Below are positions 44,919 through 54,726 of a DNA stretch of 64,000 nt, in pieces. The stretch covers positions 62,001-126,000 of the forward strand of contig NZ_JAKZLA010000002.1 in assembly GCF_022808775.1 (NCBI RefSeq), in the 5' to 3' direction. The translations under genes were made by a program, and so were the position numbers. Positions within the stretch are counted from its first letter, which is position 1, and each line of letters starts with the position of its first letter. The notes under the pieces are model-generated. The model was not told where the DNA came from. It saw only the letters and a list, made by a program, of their open reading frames with translations, and made no database searches. Origin of the DNA: Geothrix terrae. Lineage in GTDB: Bacteria; Acidobacteriota; Holophagae; Holophagales; Holophagaceae.

Positions 44919-46688
44919 CTATCGCCGGACGGTCTTGAGCAGGCCCTTGAACCGGGAGTCCCGACGGATGGGATCCGCCATGGGTTCGCGGTCCATGTAG
45001 ATCAGGTACTCGCAGCGCTCCTCCAGGGCCCTTTGCAGGCTGCGGAACTCGCCTTCCCGATCCCCCAGGCCGCCCTGGAGCCCGGCCAGGTAGAGGGCCG
45101 GCACGTACACCGGCTTCCCATTGAAGAACGGCGGATGGTTGAGGAGATCCAGCATCTCCTGCGCCTTGCCGCGGTTCCCCTTGGCCGCGTAGGCCAACCC
45201 CAGGAAGAGCGTCATGCCCGGGGCCCGGCCGGAGCGCTCCCAGCCTTCGGTCAGGGCCGTGATGGCCTCCTCGTGCCGCCCCTGCATGACCAGGGCACGC
45301 CCCAGGTTCAGGTAGCCCAGGATGAAGCCGGGATCCAGCTCCAGGGCCTTCTGCGAGGCCGCGATGGCCTCTTCGTAGCGCCGGTTGAAGTAGTGGGCCT
45401 CGGCCACGGCGGATTTCACGGCGGGCGACAGCGGATCCAGCTCCTCGGCCTTCCGCAGCTCGGCCAGGGCATCCTCGCTCCGGCCCACGGCGCTGAGGTA
45501 GAGGGCGTACCACTGATGGGCGGTGGCGTAGCCCGGGTTCAGATCGAGGGCCCGGTTGAAGGAGGCCTCGGCCCCATCCCAGTCCCACTCGTAGATCAGC
45601 CGGATGTGGCCGAGAGAGGCGTGGGCCTCGGCCGATGCGGGGTCCAGCTCCAGCGCGGTCATCACCTCCCGCTTGGCCAAGGGCATGGCCTCCCCGGGTC
45701 GCATGGCGCCCATCTCGGCGGATCCCAGCAGGGCATAGCAGTCCGCGATGCCCACGTGGGTGGGGGCGAAGGTGGGATCCAGCCGCGCGGCCTCCTGGAA
45801 GCGTTCCAGCGCGAGGTAGAGGTCCTGCGGAGTGCGCTTGTTCCAGAGGAACCGGCCCCGGAGGTAGGCCTCGTAGGCCTCTGGCTTGACGGGCCTGGGG
45901 CGGACGCGTCCGGGTTCCAGCTTGAGGCTGATCCCGCTGGCGATGGCGTCCGCCACCTCCCGCTGGAGCACCAGGACGTCCCGCACGTCCCGGTCGAAGC
46001 TGCTGTCCCAGATGTGCGTCTCGTCGGCGCCGCGCAGCAGGTGCACCGCCACCCGCACCCGGTCGCCCGAGCGCCGCACCGACCCCTGCAGCAGGTAGTC
46101 CACGCCCAGCTCATGGGCCACCTGGCGGGGCCGCTTCTCCGTGTTCCGGTAGCCCAGGGCCGAACGCAGGGCCACCACGCGGCCGCCCTCGCCCTGCTGA
46201 CGGCCGAGTTGGGTGATGAGTTCCTCGGTGAAGCCGTCGCTGAAGAATTCCTGGCCGTGCTCTCCGCCGAGATCGACGAAGGGGAGCACCGCCAGGGCCG
46301 GGCCCGGCCGGGAGGGCCTGAAGCCCAGCCGCCAGACCAGGGCGATGCCGCCCGCCAGCACCAGCGCCGCGGTGAGGGACCAGAGCACCCTGGGCACCAC
46401 GCCCCGCGGTTCCGGCCGGATCACCTCGACCGGGGCGGGCTCCGCCGTGGTGACGGCCTCGGGAATCGCGGCCGGCCCCTCCGCGTCGGGGGCCAGGATC
46501 CGCCCGGCCCGCCAAGCGTCCACCTCCGAGCGGTGGGCGAAGACGCTGCCCTGTTTGTCGTGGAGGTGCCGATGCACGGGAAGGCCCTCTCCCTTCTCCC
46601 AGCGCTGGACCGTCCGGACATCGCGGTCCAGGTAGGCCGCGATCTCCTTCCAGGATTCCAGCCGCTCCTCCAGGACCTCGTCTGCCAT
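44919..46688 (-). CDS. Membrane-bound HTH / TolB-like / TPR regulatory protein
   Basis: 589 residues. A MerR- or XRE-like helix-turn-helix (ESWKEIAAYLDRDVRTVQRW, residues ~11-30), a Pro/Glu linker, one membrane helix (LWSLTAALVLAGGIALVW, ~100-118), a TolB N-terminal/FlgO-like domain opening LAVLPFVDLGGEHGQEFFSD, and C-terminal TPRs (residues ~265-560) such as AIAASQKALELDPGFILGYL. Proteins of this plan, DNA-binding inside and TPR outside, are numerous in Acidobacteriota. ATG 46688 is used; the promoter at 46756-46783 excludes longer starts. Target unknown. Confidence 0.8.
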   Translation of the reverse strand: MADEVLEERLESWKEIAAYLDRDVRTVQRWEKGEGLPVHRHLHDKQGSVFAHRSEVDAWRAGRILAPDAEGPAAIPEAVTTAEPAPVEVIRPEPRGVVPRVLWSLTAALVLAGGIALVWRLGFRPSRPGPALAVLPFVDLGGEHGQEFFSDGFTEELITQLGRQQGEGGRVVALRSALGYRNTEKRPRQVAHELGVDYLLQGSVRRSGDRVRVAVHLLRGADETHIWDSSFDRDVRDVLVLQREVADAIASGISLKLEPGRVRPRPVKPEAYEAYLRGRFLWNKRTPQDLYLALERFQEAARLDPTFAPTHVGIADCYALLGSAEMGAMRPGEAMPLAKREVMTALELDPASAEAHASLGHIRLIYEWDWDGAEASFNRALDLNPGYATAHQWYALYLSAVGRSEDALAELRKAEELDPLSPAVKSAVAEAHYFNRRYEEAIAASQKALELDPGFILGYLNLGRALVMQGRHEEAITALTEGWERSGRAPGMTLFLGLAYAAKGNRGKAQEMLDLLNHPPFFNGKPVYVPALYLAGLQGGLGDREGEFRSLQRALEERCEYLIYMDREPMADPIRRDSRFKGLLKTVRR

Positions 46689-46755
46689 CGCCACCCCCGG
46701 GGAGAACCTTCCCCCACCTGCTGACGCCGGATGATCCCATTGAAAATGCAACGGA

Positions 46756-46783
46756 ATTCTACCGAAACCCTCTTGACCGTCAA
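46756..46783 (-). promoter_or_regulatory. Promoter of the HTH-TPR gene
   Basis: TTGACG (46783-46778) and TAGAAT (46761-46756) with a 16-base spacer on the minus strand, close to consensus. The -35 overlaps an 11-base palindrome TTGACCGTCAA (46773-46783 region), which could also serve the divergent gene or bind a regulator. Confidence 0.6.
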
Positions 46784-46927
46784 ACCAAAACCTCGGATTC
46801 ATGGATGGATTACCCGAATCCCGGAAGGGCACGACAAAGGACGACACCCGCGCCTTGCCGCTGGCCGCTGGCCTCTGGTCGCACCCATCCTGCCCGGGAG
46901 CCCATTGGGTGATCGAAGGGAGACGCC

Positions 46928-49900
46928 ATGGCACGGTTCATCGGCCTCGATCTCGGCGCGGAGACCCTGAAGGCGGTGGAGCTGGTGGGCGAGGCCGGGG
47001 CTTGGACCTGGACCCGCCGGGCCCGGGTGCCCCACGGGAAGGAGCCCGGCAAGGTGCTCGTGGATCTGCTCGGTGCGTGGGGCTGGGAACACGTGGACGG
47101 TGCGGCGGTGACCGGCCGCATGGGCCGCCCCGTGGCGCTGGCACGGATCCCGGGGCGCCAGGCCCTGGCGGCGGGGTTCCGCCTCCGGCACGGCCCCGCG
47201 CCTGCCACCGTGGTGTCCATCGGCAGCCGAGGCTTCTCCGTGCTGGAACTCCGAGGGGAAGGCCGGGAGATCTTCCGGGAGAACGGCCGGTGCGCCCAGG
47301 GCACGGGCAACTTCCTGCAGCAGCTGGTGGGGCGGTTCGGCCTCACGGTGGAGGAGGCCTCCACCCTGGCGGAGGGCGTGACGGACCCGGCGCCGCTGTC
47401 GGGGCGCTGCCCCGTGATCCTCAAGACGGACATGACCCATCTGGCCAACAAGGGGGAATCCCGGGAGCGCATCCTGGCGGGCCTGCTCGACGCCATCGCC
47501 GAGAACGTGCAGGCCCTCATGAAGCCGAAGGTCTGCCCCGAGCGCCTCCTGCTGGCCGGCGGGGTGGCCCGCTCGGCGCGCGTCCAGGCCCACTTCCGGC
47601 GCCATGCGGCGGCCCACGGCATGACCTTCCTGGAGGCCGGAGAGGAGGATCGCCTCTTCCTCGAGGCCCTGGGCTGCGCGGTGCTGGCCGCGGAGGCTCC
47701 GGCGGCCGTGCCCGGGCTGGGCGCCCTGCTGCGCCCGCCGGACCGGGCCTCCCTGGAGGTGACCGAACCCCTGGCCTTCCACCTGGGCCGGGTCCGCCGC
47801 CTGGCGGAGCCGTCGGGCCCCCTGGCCGCCGGCCCCGTGCCCGTCGGCCCCGTGCCCACCGGTCCCGTGGACGTAGAGCCCCAGGACGTGATCCTGGGCT
47901 TCGACATCGGCTCGACCGGCTCGAAGGCCGTGGCCCTGGACGCCCGGCTGGGCGCGGTGCTCTGGGAGGGCTACCTGCCCACGGATGGCGCCCCAGTGGC
48001 CGCCGCCCAGGCCCTCATGCGCGAGCTCCTCGCCAGCCCCGCCGCCACCCACCGCATCCAGGGCCTCGGCGTCACGGGCTCGGGCCGCGAGATCGTAGGC
48101 TCCCTCCTCTCCGTGTGCTACGGCCGGGACGCGGTCTGGGTGATCAACGAGATCGCCGCGCACGCCACCGGCGCCCTCCAGTGCGATCCGAGGGTGGACA
48201 CCATCTTCGAGATCGGCGGGCAGGACGCGAAGTACATCCGCCTCGCGGATGGCAAGGTGGTGGACGCCGCCATGAACGAGGCCTGCTCCGCCGGCACGGG
48301 CTCCTTCATCGAGGAGCAGGGGCGGCGGTTCACCGGCATCGAGTCCGTGGCCCAGCTGGGCGAAGTGGCGCTCTCGGCGGACAGCTGCATCTCCCTGGGC
48401 CAGCACTGCTCCATCTTCATGGCAGAGGTCATCGACGAGGCCGTGGCCGCGGGCGCCCCCCAGTCCAGCATCATCTCGGGCATCTACGACTCCGTGGTGG
48501 CGAACTACCTGAACCGGGTGAAGGGCAGCCGATCCGTCGGCCAGGTGGTTTTCTGCCAGGGCATGCCCTTCGCGTCGGACGCGCTGGCCGCCGCGGTGGC
48601 CCGCCAGACCGGGGCCGAGGTCATCGTTCCGCCACGGCCCGGCCTCATGGGCGCCGTGGGCATCGCGCTCCTGGCGGCGCGGGAGCTGGCATGGGAAGAG
48701 GCGGAGCCCCTCGACGGCGCCCGCTTCCTGCAAGCGGAGGTGGCCGCCAAGGACCAGTTCGTCTGCACGGCCACCCAGGGGTGCGGCGGCGCGGGGAACA
48801 AGTGCCGCATCGACCGGCTCACCACCCAGGTGGATGGCCGGGTCACGAAGTTCACCTGGGGCGGCGGTTGTTCGCTGTGGGACAAGGGAACGCGCCGCGC
48901 CAAGCTGCCCGACCTGGCCCCCGACCCCTTCCGGGAGCGCCGCGAGTGGGTGGCCCAGCTCTCGGAGCGTCTCTCCGACCGGCGCGGCCGTCCGCTCATC
49001 GGGATCAGCGGCGAGTTCCAGCTGCAGGGCACCTTCCCCTTCTTCGCCACCTTCCTCCATGAGCTGGGCTTCGACCTGCAGGTGGCGCCCACGCCCGGTC
49101 GGGAGGCCCTGAAGCGGGGCATCGAGGAAGCCGGGGTTCCCTTCTGCGCCCCCATGCAGCAGTACCACGGCCTCGTGGCCGGCATGACCGACATGGCCGA
49201 CGCCAAACCCGACTACCTGTTCCTGCCCATGACGCGCGAACTCCCGCGGGTGGGCGGGGAGACCCATTCCGTCGTCTGCCCCATCTCCCAAGGCGCGCCG
49301 GACGTGCTCCGCCTCCTGCTGGGCGAGGGCGGCCCCAAGGTGCTGTCACCCGTGGTGGACCATGGCAACGGCGCCTTCGACTCCCGGACCTTCCTCGCCG
49401 TCTGCCGCGCCCTCGCCATCGACCTGGGCCGGCCCCTGAGCTGGCGCCCCGCCTGGCGGGCAGCCCGCGCCGCGCAGCTCGCCTTCGAGGCCGACCTTCG
49501 CGAGATGGGCCGCCGGGCCCTGGCCTTCTGCCGGGAGCACGAGATCGTGCCGGTGGTCCTGCTGGGGCGGGGCTACACCCTGCATAACGACGTGCTGAAC
49601 TCCAACGTGCCCGCCATCCTCCGGGAACAGGGAGCCATCGGCATCCCCCTGGACTGCCTGCCCGTGGCGGAGGACGCGCCCATCTTCGACGAGGTCTTCT
49701 GGGGCCACAGCCAGCGCATCCTGCGCGCGGCCTGGCAGGTCCGGAGGACGCCGGGTCTCTACAGCATCTTCTGCTCCAACTACGCCTGCGGGCCGGACAG
49801 CTTCACCGTGCCGATGTTCGCCTGGCTCATGGAGGGCCGCCCCTACGCCGTGATCGAGACCGACGGCCACTCCGGGGACGCCGGCACCAAGACGCGCGTG

Positions 49901-51277
49901 GAGGCCTTCCTCCACTGCGTCCGCGAGGACCGGCAGCGGACCTCCCGGAGCGCCCCGAGGGAAGCGTCGGACCTGTCCGTGGGCACCCGCACCTTCCGGG
50001 AGATCCAAAGCCTGGGCGAGCGCCTGCTGATCCCGCCCATGGGCCCGGAGACCGAAGCCGCCGCGGCCACCTTGCGGGGCATGGGCGTGAATGCGGAAGC
50101 CCTGCCCCCCTCGAACCATACCGCCCTCCTCCTGGGCCGCCGGCAGACCTCCGGGAAGGAGTGCCTGCCCATGACCCTCGTGCTGGGAAACCTCCTGGCC
50201 CACCTGGAGCGCCATCCCGGGGAGCGCGTCATCCTGCTGCTCCCCGCCGCCTCGGGCCCCTGCCGCATGGGCGCCTATCGCACCCTGCACCAGCTGGTGC
50301 TGAAGCGGCTGGGCGAAGCAGGGCGCGTGCGGATCTGGTCGCCCCCCTACGGCGACTATTTCGGCGGCCTGCCCGCCGGCTTCAAGGCCATCCTCTTCGC
50401 GGGCATGGCGGCCTTCGGCACGCTGGAACGCGCCCTCTGCCTGATCCGGGCCGCGGAACGGCTGCCGGGCCAGGCGCAGACCATCCGGGACCGCTGGGCC
50501 AGCCGCCTGGCCGCCCACCTGGAGGCGGCCGCCAAGGGCGACCTCAGCGCGACCCGCGTGATCACCGAGGTGGCCACGGGACGGATGTACGGCCTGACCG
50601 CGCTGCTCCGCCAGGCCCTCGGCGAGCTCCGGCAGGCGGATAGCGGCGCCGACCTGCCCCGCGTGCTGATGACGGGGGAGATCTACGTGCGCCTCGATCC
50701 CTTCGCCAACGGGGAGGCCGCCCGCGCCCTCGCGGCCCGGGGACTCCGGGTGGACATGGAGGCCACCACGGAGTTCATCCAGTATTCCGAGCACACCTCG
50801 CGGGCCCAGGGCGCCAAGAAGGGCCCCGCCACCCAGGTGGAGCGCTGGATCCGCGAGCGGATCCTGGCCGTGGCCGAGGGCCTTCTGGAGGCGGAACTGG
50901 GCTGGCCGCGCCGCGGGTCCCTGCCCCGGGTCCTGGAGGCTTCCGCCCCCTACCTGCGCGAGGCCCTGGAAGGGGAGGCCGTGCTCACCCTCGGCGCCCC
51001 CATCCTGGGGTGGCGCCGGGGCGAGATCGACGCCGCCGTCCTGGTGGGCCCCCTGGAGTGCATGCCCTCCAAGCTGGCGGACGCCCAGTTCATCCACGTC
51101 GCCGAGCGGGAGGGGCTGCTCACGCTCTCCCTGTCGCTCAACGGCGAGCCCCCGGATTCCGAGGCCCTGGACGCGTTCGCCTTCGAGGTCCATCGCCGGC
51201 ACCAGCACCGCCGCCATCGCCGCGTCCGGCGCCCGGCGCCCGCGGACGCTCTGCTGCGCACGGCGTCCTCCATCTGA
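46928..51277 (+). CDS. Giant BcrAD/BadFG-type activase fused to HgdB-like (double-cubane type) domains
   Basis: 1449 residues. Two ASKHA ATPase domains (residues ~5-255, IGLDLGAETLKAVEL and CAQGTGNFLQQL; and ~320-590, ILGFDIGSTGSKAVALD, IGGQDAKYIRL, ACSAGTGSFIEEQ, SCISLGQHCSIFMAEV), a Cys-rich link (TQGCGGAGNKC near 615), a DUF2229-like part (GISGEFQLQGTFPFFATFLH near 690) and an HgdB/BcrB-like C-terminal half (FCSNYACGPDSFT near 947). Such proteins combine an ATP-driven electron activator with an [Fe-S] reductase, as in 2-hydroxyacyl-CoA dehydratases. No substrate enzyme or CoA gene is adjacent. Start ATG 46928 follows GGGAG. Confidence 0.9.
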   Translation: MARFIGLDLGAETLKAVELVGEAGAWTWTRRARVPHGKEPGKVLVDLLGAWGWEHVDGAAVTGRMGRPVALARIPGRQALAAGFRLRHGPAPATVVSIGSRGFSVLELRGEGREIFRENGRCAQGTGNFLQQLVGRFGLTVEEASTLAEGVTDPAPLSGRCPVILKTDMTHLANKGESRERILAGLLDAIAENVQALMKPKVCPERLLLAGGVARSARVQAHFRRHAAAHGMTFLEAGEEDRLFLEALGCAVLAAEAPAAVPGLGALLRPPDRASLEVTEPLAFHLGRVRRLAEPSGPLAAGPVPVGPVPTGPVDVEPQDVILGFDIGSTGSKAVALDARLGAVLWEGYLPTDGAPVAAAQALMRELLASPAATHRIQGLGVTGSGREIVGSLLSVCYGRDAVWVINEIAAHATGALQCDPRVDTIFEIGGQDAKYIRLADGKVVDAAMNEACSAGTGSFIEEQGRRFTGIESVAQLGEVALSADSCISLGQHCSIFMAEVIDEAVAAGAPQSSIISGIYDSVVANYLNRVKGSRSVGQVVFCQGMPFASDALAAAVARQTGAEVIVPPRPGLMGAVGIALLAARELAWEEAEPLDGARFLQAEVAAKDQFVCTATQGCGGAGNKCRIDRLTTQVDGRVTKFTWGGGCSLWDKGTRRAKLPDLAPDPFRERREWVAQLSERLSDRRGRPLIGISGEFQLQGTFPFFATFLHELGFDLQVAPTPGREALKRGIEEAGVPFCAPMQQYHGLVAGMTDMADAKPDYLFLPMTRELPRVGGETHSVVCPISQGAPDVLRLLLGEGGPKVLSPVVDHGNGAFDSRTFLAVCRALAIDLGRPLSWRPAWRAARAAQLAFEADLREMGRRALAFCREHEIVPVVLLGRGYTLHNDVLNSNVPAILREQGAIGIPLDCLPVAEDAPIFDEVFWGHSQRILRAAWQVRRTPGLYSIFCSNYACGPDSFTVPMFAWLMEGRPYAVIETDGHSGDAGTKTRVEAFLHCVREDRQRTSRSAPREASDLSVGTRTFREIQSLGERLLIPPMGPETEAAAATLRGMGVNAEALPPSNHTALLLGRRQTSGKECLPMTLVLGNLLAHLERHPGERVILLLPAASGPCRMGAYRTLHQLVLKRLGEAGRVRIWSPPYGDYFGGLPAGFKAILFAGMAAFGTLERALCLIRAAERLPGQAQTIRDRWASRLAAHLEAAAKGDLSATRVITEVATGRMYGLTALLRQALGELRQADSGADLPRVLMTGEIYVRLDPFANGEAARALAARGLRVDMEATTEFIQYSEHTSRAQGAKKGPATQVERWIRERILAVAEGLLEAELGWPRRGSLPRVLEASAPYLREALEGEAVLTLGAPILGWRRGEIDAAVLVGPLECMPSKLADAQFIHVAEREGLLTLSLSLNGEPPDSEALDAFAFEVHRRHQHRRHRRVRRPAPADALLRTASSI

Positions 51278-51482
51278 AGCCCCATCGGTCCTGGCTCTCC
51301 GGCCAGCCTGGAACGCCCACCTGGAACGGTGGCTGGCGAAATCCTGACTATTCAGATAAACTAATGACTTCGTGATCGCAGGCGACCCCCGGTCTCCGCC
51401 TCTTTTCAGTCCGAATACCCCACTTTTCGCCCTGACCGGGCCTCCGGAAACCTTCCGCGGGCGGGCCCTTCCAGGAGCGACC

Positions 51483-52787
51483 ATGTCCTTCGATACCCTC
51501 GGGCTGATGCCCGAGCTGCTGCGCGCCGTACGCGAGCAGGGCTACGAAACCCCCACCCCCATCCAGGCCCAGGCCATCCCCCTGGTGCTGGAGGGCCGCG
51601 ACCTGCTGGCCCGCGCCCAGACCGGCACCGGCAAGACCGCCGGCTTCACCCTGCCCATGCTGCAGCTGCTGGCCCCCCATGCCAGCACCTCGGCCTCGCC
51701 CGCGCGCCATCCCATCCGCGCCCTCATCCTCACGCCCACCCGCGAGCTGGCCATGCAGGTGGAGGAGAGCGTCCGCGCCTACGGCAAGCACATCCCCCTG
51801 CGCTCCACCACCATCTTCGGCGGCGTGAACATCAACCCCCAGACCAAGGCCCTGCGGGCCGGCGTCGAGATCCTGGTCGCCACCCCGGGCCGCCTGCTGG
51901 ACCACCAGGGCCAGGGCAACCTGAACTTCAGCCAGCTTGAGATCCTGGTGCTCGATGAAGCCGACCGCATGCTCGACATGGGCTTCATCCGCGACATCCA
52001 GAAGATCCTCGCCCTGCTGCCCACGAGCCGTCAGACCCTGCTCTTCTCGGCCACATTCACGGACGAGATCAAGCAGCTGGCCTCCAAGTTCCTCAAGAAC
52101 CCCGCCTCCGTGCAGATCACCCCGCAGAACACGGCCGCCGAGCTGGTGCGCCAGGTGGTCCACCCTGTGGACCGGGAGCGCAAGCGCGCCCTGCTGGCCC
52201 ACCTCATCCAGAGCCGCAACCTCGAGCAGGTGCTGGTCTTCACCCGCACCAAGCACGGCGCCAACCGGCTTTCCGAGCAGCTGGACAAGGACGGCATCAG
52301 CTCCATGGCCATCCACGGCAACAAGAGCCAGCCTCAGCGCATCAAGGCGCTGGAGGACTTCAAGAAGGGCGCGGTCCGCGTCCTCGTGGCCACGGACATC
52401 GCCGCCCGCGGCCTGGACATCGACCAGCTTCCCAATGTCGTGAACTACGAGCTGCCCCAGGTGCCGGAGGATTACATCCACCGCATCGGCCGCACGGGCC
52501 GTGCGGGCGCGGAAGGGGAGGCCCTGTCCCTGGTCTGCGTGGACGAGCACAAGCTCCTTCGCGACATCGAGAAGCTGCTCCGCAAGGAGCTGACGAAACA
52601 GGTGGTGACGGGCTACGCCCCGGATCCCAGCATCCCGGCGGAGCCCATCCAGACCGGGCGGCAGGGAGGTGGCCGGGGTCGCGGCCCTGCGCGCAGCCCC
52701 CGCTCCAACCCCCGCCCCGACCAGGGCCAGCCTCCCCGGGGCGAACGCGGCCGCCATCCGGCCCGGCCCAGCACCCGAGGCAAGTAA
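51483..52787 (+). CDS. rhlE: DEAD-box RNA helicase, RhlE type
   Basis: ATP-dependent RNA helicase, 434 residues. Q motif and Walker [42 protein letters not shown] in [17 protein letters not shown] in [23 protein letters not shown] and [15 protein letters not shown] basic Arg/Gly/Pro tail of about 50 residues ends the protein. ATG 51483 is preceded by AGGAGCG. Role probably in RNA remodelling, for example in ribosome assembly or cold adaptation. Confidence 0.93.
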   Translation: MSFDTLGLMPELLRAVREQGYETPTPIQAQAIPLVLEGRDLLARAQTGTGKTAGFTLPMLQLLAPHASTSASPARHPIRALILTPTRELAMQVEESVRAYGKHIPLRSTTIFGGVNINPQTKALRAGVEILVATPGRLLDHQGQGNLNFSQLEILVLDEADRMLDMGFIRDIQKILALLPTSRQTLLFSATFTDEIKQLASKFLKNPASVQITPQNTAAELVRQVVHPVDRERKRALLAHLIQSRNLEQVLVFTRTKHGANRLSEQLDKDGISSMAIHGNKSQPQRIKALEDFKKGAVRVLVATDIAARGLDIDQLPNVVNYELPQVPEDYIHRIGRTGRAGAEGEALSLVCVDEHKLLRDIEKLLRKELTKQVVTGYAPDPSIPAEPIQTGRQGGGRGRGPARSPRSNPRPDQGQPPRGERGRHPARPSTRGK

Positions 52788-52796
52788 TCAGGCGAC

Positions 52797-52824
52797 TTGC
52801 CTGGCCGACAAAGGCGCTTATACC
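52797..52824 (+). promoter_or_regulatory. Possible promoter of marR
   Basis: TTGCCT (52797-52802) and TATACC (52819-52824) with a 16-base spacer, 40 bases upstream of the marR start. Weak match. Confidence 0.3.
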
Positions 52825-52863
52825 CCTTGACACGAGGGTAGATGGGGCGCAGCCTTGTTGCTT

Positions 52864-53355
52864 ATGCAAGATCCTGTTTCCATCTCCCTTTCCGAGGCCA
52901 ATCCCGGCACCCTGGCCGCCGCCGTCCGGCGGGTCCTCAAGCAGGTGGTCTGGGCGCGGCTGGCCCCCTATGGCCTCAGCCCCCAGCAGTTCTGGGTGAT
53001 GCTGGTGCTCCTGGAGCAGGGCCCGTCCTCACTCCACCCGCTGGCCCAGCAGGTCTGGATGGACGATCCCACCGCCAGCCGGGTGGTGAAGGCCATGGTG
53101 AAGCAGGGCTGGCTCACCGCCAAACCGGATCCCCGGCACGGGCGCCGCATCCTCATCGAGCTCGCCCCGGGCGCTCTGCCCCTGGCCCACGAGCTCCGGG
53201 ATCTGGCCACGGAGATCCGGGAGTCCATGACAGCCGGCCTGTCTCCGGAAGACCAGCGGGTCCTGACCAGCAGCCTGCGGACCATGGTCGGCAACCTGGA
53301 GGCCATGCATGCCGCCACGGTCGCCCAGGGCGCGGATCAGGCTCCGGTGCCATGA
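52864..53355 (+). CDS. MarR-family transcriptional regulator
   Basis: Winged-helix regulator of 163 residues, probably ligand-responsive repressor of the following efflux genes. LSPQQFWVMLVLLEQGPSSLHPLAQ and DDPTASRVVKAMVKQGWLTAKPDPRHGRRILIEL form the MarR DNA-binding core with wing. ATG 52864 is used; in-frame TTG codons lie just upstream. 173 bases separate it from the RND adaptor gene; that spacer holds a perfect palindrome. Confidence 0.9.
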   Translation: MQDPVSISLSEANPGTLAAAVRRVLKQVVWARLAPYGLSPQQFWVMLVLLEQGPSSLHPLAQQVWMDDPTASRVVKAMVKQGWLTAKPDPRHGRRILIELAPGALPLAHELRDLATEIRESMTAGLSPEDQRVLTSSLRTMVGNLEAMHAATVAQGADQAPVP

Positions 53356-53449
53356 CCGGCCCCCGGCCTGCCCCACCTGGTTGGGGTCGTTCCCGGCCCA
53401 CCGGGCGCATGTTTTCTTCTTTCACGGCCAACCGGATGTCCGGCTGGAT

Positions 53450-53466
53450 GGTCCAACCATTGGACC
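53450..53466. promoter_or_regulatory. Palindromic operator candidate for MarR
   Basis: GGTCCAACCATTGGACC: perfect 7-base half-sites GGTCCAA/TTGGACC with a 3-base centre, in the spacer before the efflux operon. Size and symmetry are typical of MarR sites. Confidence 0.55.
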
Positions 53467-53528
53467 TATCGCTGGTCCGGAGCTGAGCCCGCCCTCCGCC
53501 CCCTCCTTGAAAAGGCTTTGATTCCCGC

Positions 53529-54722
53529 ATGGACGCCACCGATCCCATCCCGTCGTATGAATCCAGCGCCGCCCGCCCCGCCCTTCTGAGCGGTTGGCGC
53601 CTCTGGGCTGTCCTGGGAGCAGCCGCGATCCTCGTCTGGGCGGTCTTCTTCCGCGGCGGGGCGAAGAAGGACGCCGGCAAGAACGCCGCGGCGGGACGCC
53701 CCGTGCCCGTGGTGGCGGTCCCGGCCCGGCAGGGCGACATGCCCGTGAGCCTCACCGGCCTGGGCACGGTCACCGCCCTGAACACCGTCACCGTGAAGAG
53801 CCGCGTGGACGGCCAGCTGGTGCGCGTGGCCTTCACCGAGGGCCAGATGGTGCGCCAGGGCGACCTGCTGGCGGAGATCGATCCCCGGCCGTTCCAGGTC
53901 CAGCTCATGCAGGCCGAGGGCCAGCTGGCCAAGGACCGGGCCGCGTACCAGAACGCGCTCGCGGACTTGAACCGGCTCCAGGGGCTGGTCCAGCAGGGCA
54001 TCATCTCCCGGCAGCAGCTGGACACCCAGAGTTCCTCCGTGGCCCAGTACGAGGCCACCCTCAAGGCGGACCAGGCCCAGGTGGAGAGCGCCAAGCTGAA
54101 CCTCACCTACAGCAGGATCACCGCGCCGATCTCCGGCCGGGTGGGGCTCCGCCAGGTGGACGCCGGCAACATGGTGCGGGCCAGCGACGCCAACGGCCTG
54201 GCGGTCATCGCGCCGATCCAGCCCATCAACGTCGTGTTCGCGGTGCCCGCGGACAACATCCAGAACGTGCTGCGGCAGACCGCCAAGGGCGCGAAGCTGC
54301 CCGTCGAAGCCTGGGACCGGGACCTCAAGGCCCGTCTCGCCACGGGCTCCCTCTCGGCCATCGACAACCAGGTGGACTCCGCCACGGGCACCGTCCGCCT
54401 CAAGGCCCTCTTCACCAATGATGACCGCACCCTCTTCCCCAACCAGTTCGTGAACGCCCGGCTGCTGGTCGACACCCTGCGCGGCGTGGTGATCGTGCCC
54501 ACGGCCGCGGTGCAGCGCAGCCCCCAGGGAGCCTTCGTGTACGTGGTGAAGGCGGACGGCACCGCGGACATGCGTCCGGTCGAGGTGCTCGCCACCGATG
54601 GCGACGACACCGCCCTCAAGCAGGGCGTGGCGGGAGGAGAGATCGTCATCACCGACGGCCTCGACAAGCTCCGTCCGGGCAGCAAGGTCGTCCTGCCGAA
54701 ACCCCCGGCCGCGAAGGGCTGA
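53529..54722 (+). CDS. mdtA: RND efflux periplasmic adaptor, MdtA-like
   Basis: Membrane-fusion protein of an RND pump, 397 residues. One N-terminal anchor ([17 protein letters not shown]); the lipoyl-like half [26 protein letters not shown]; coiled-coil hairpin ([20 protein letters not shown] ... [16 protein letters not shown]); [18 protein letters not shown]; and beta-barrel parts. It heads an operon with two RND pumps, four bases before mdtB, as in MdtABC. Regulated, by position, by the marR upstream. Confidence 0.93.
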   Translation: MDATDPIPSYESSAARPALLSGWRLWAVLGAAAILVWAVFFRGGAKKDAGKNAAAGRPVPVVAVPARQGDMPVSLTGLGTVTALNTVTVKSRVDGQLVRVAFTEGQMVRQGDLLAEIDPRPFQVQLMQAEGQLAKDRAAYQNALADLNRLQGLVQQGIISRQQLDTQSSSVAQYEATLKADQAQVESAKLNLTYSRITAPISGRVGLRQVDAGNMVRASDANGLAVIAPIQPINVVFAVPADNIQNVLRQTAKGAKLPVEAWDRDLKARLATGSLSAIDNQVDSATGTVRLKALFTNDDRTLFPNQFVNARLLVDTLRGVVIVPTAAVQRSPQGAFVYVVKADGTADMRPVEVLATDGDDTALKQGVAGGEIVITDGLDKLRPGSKVVLPKPPAAKG

Positions 54723-54726
54723 CCCG

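Noticed and set aside
46799-49291. 830-residue minus-strand open frame opposite the activase gene
   Set aside because: No domain or start signal; the plus-strand frame has clear ASKHA motifs.
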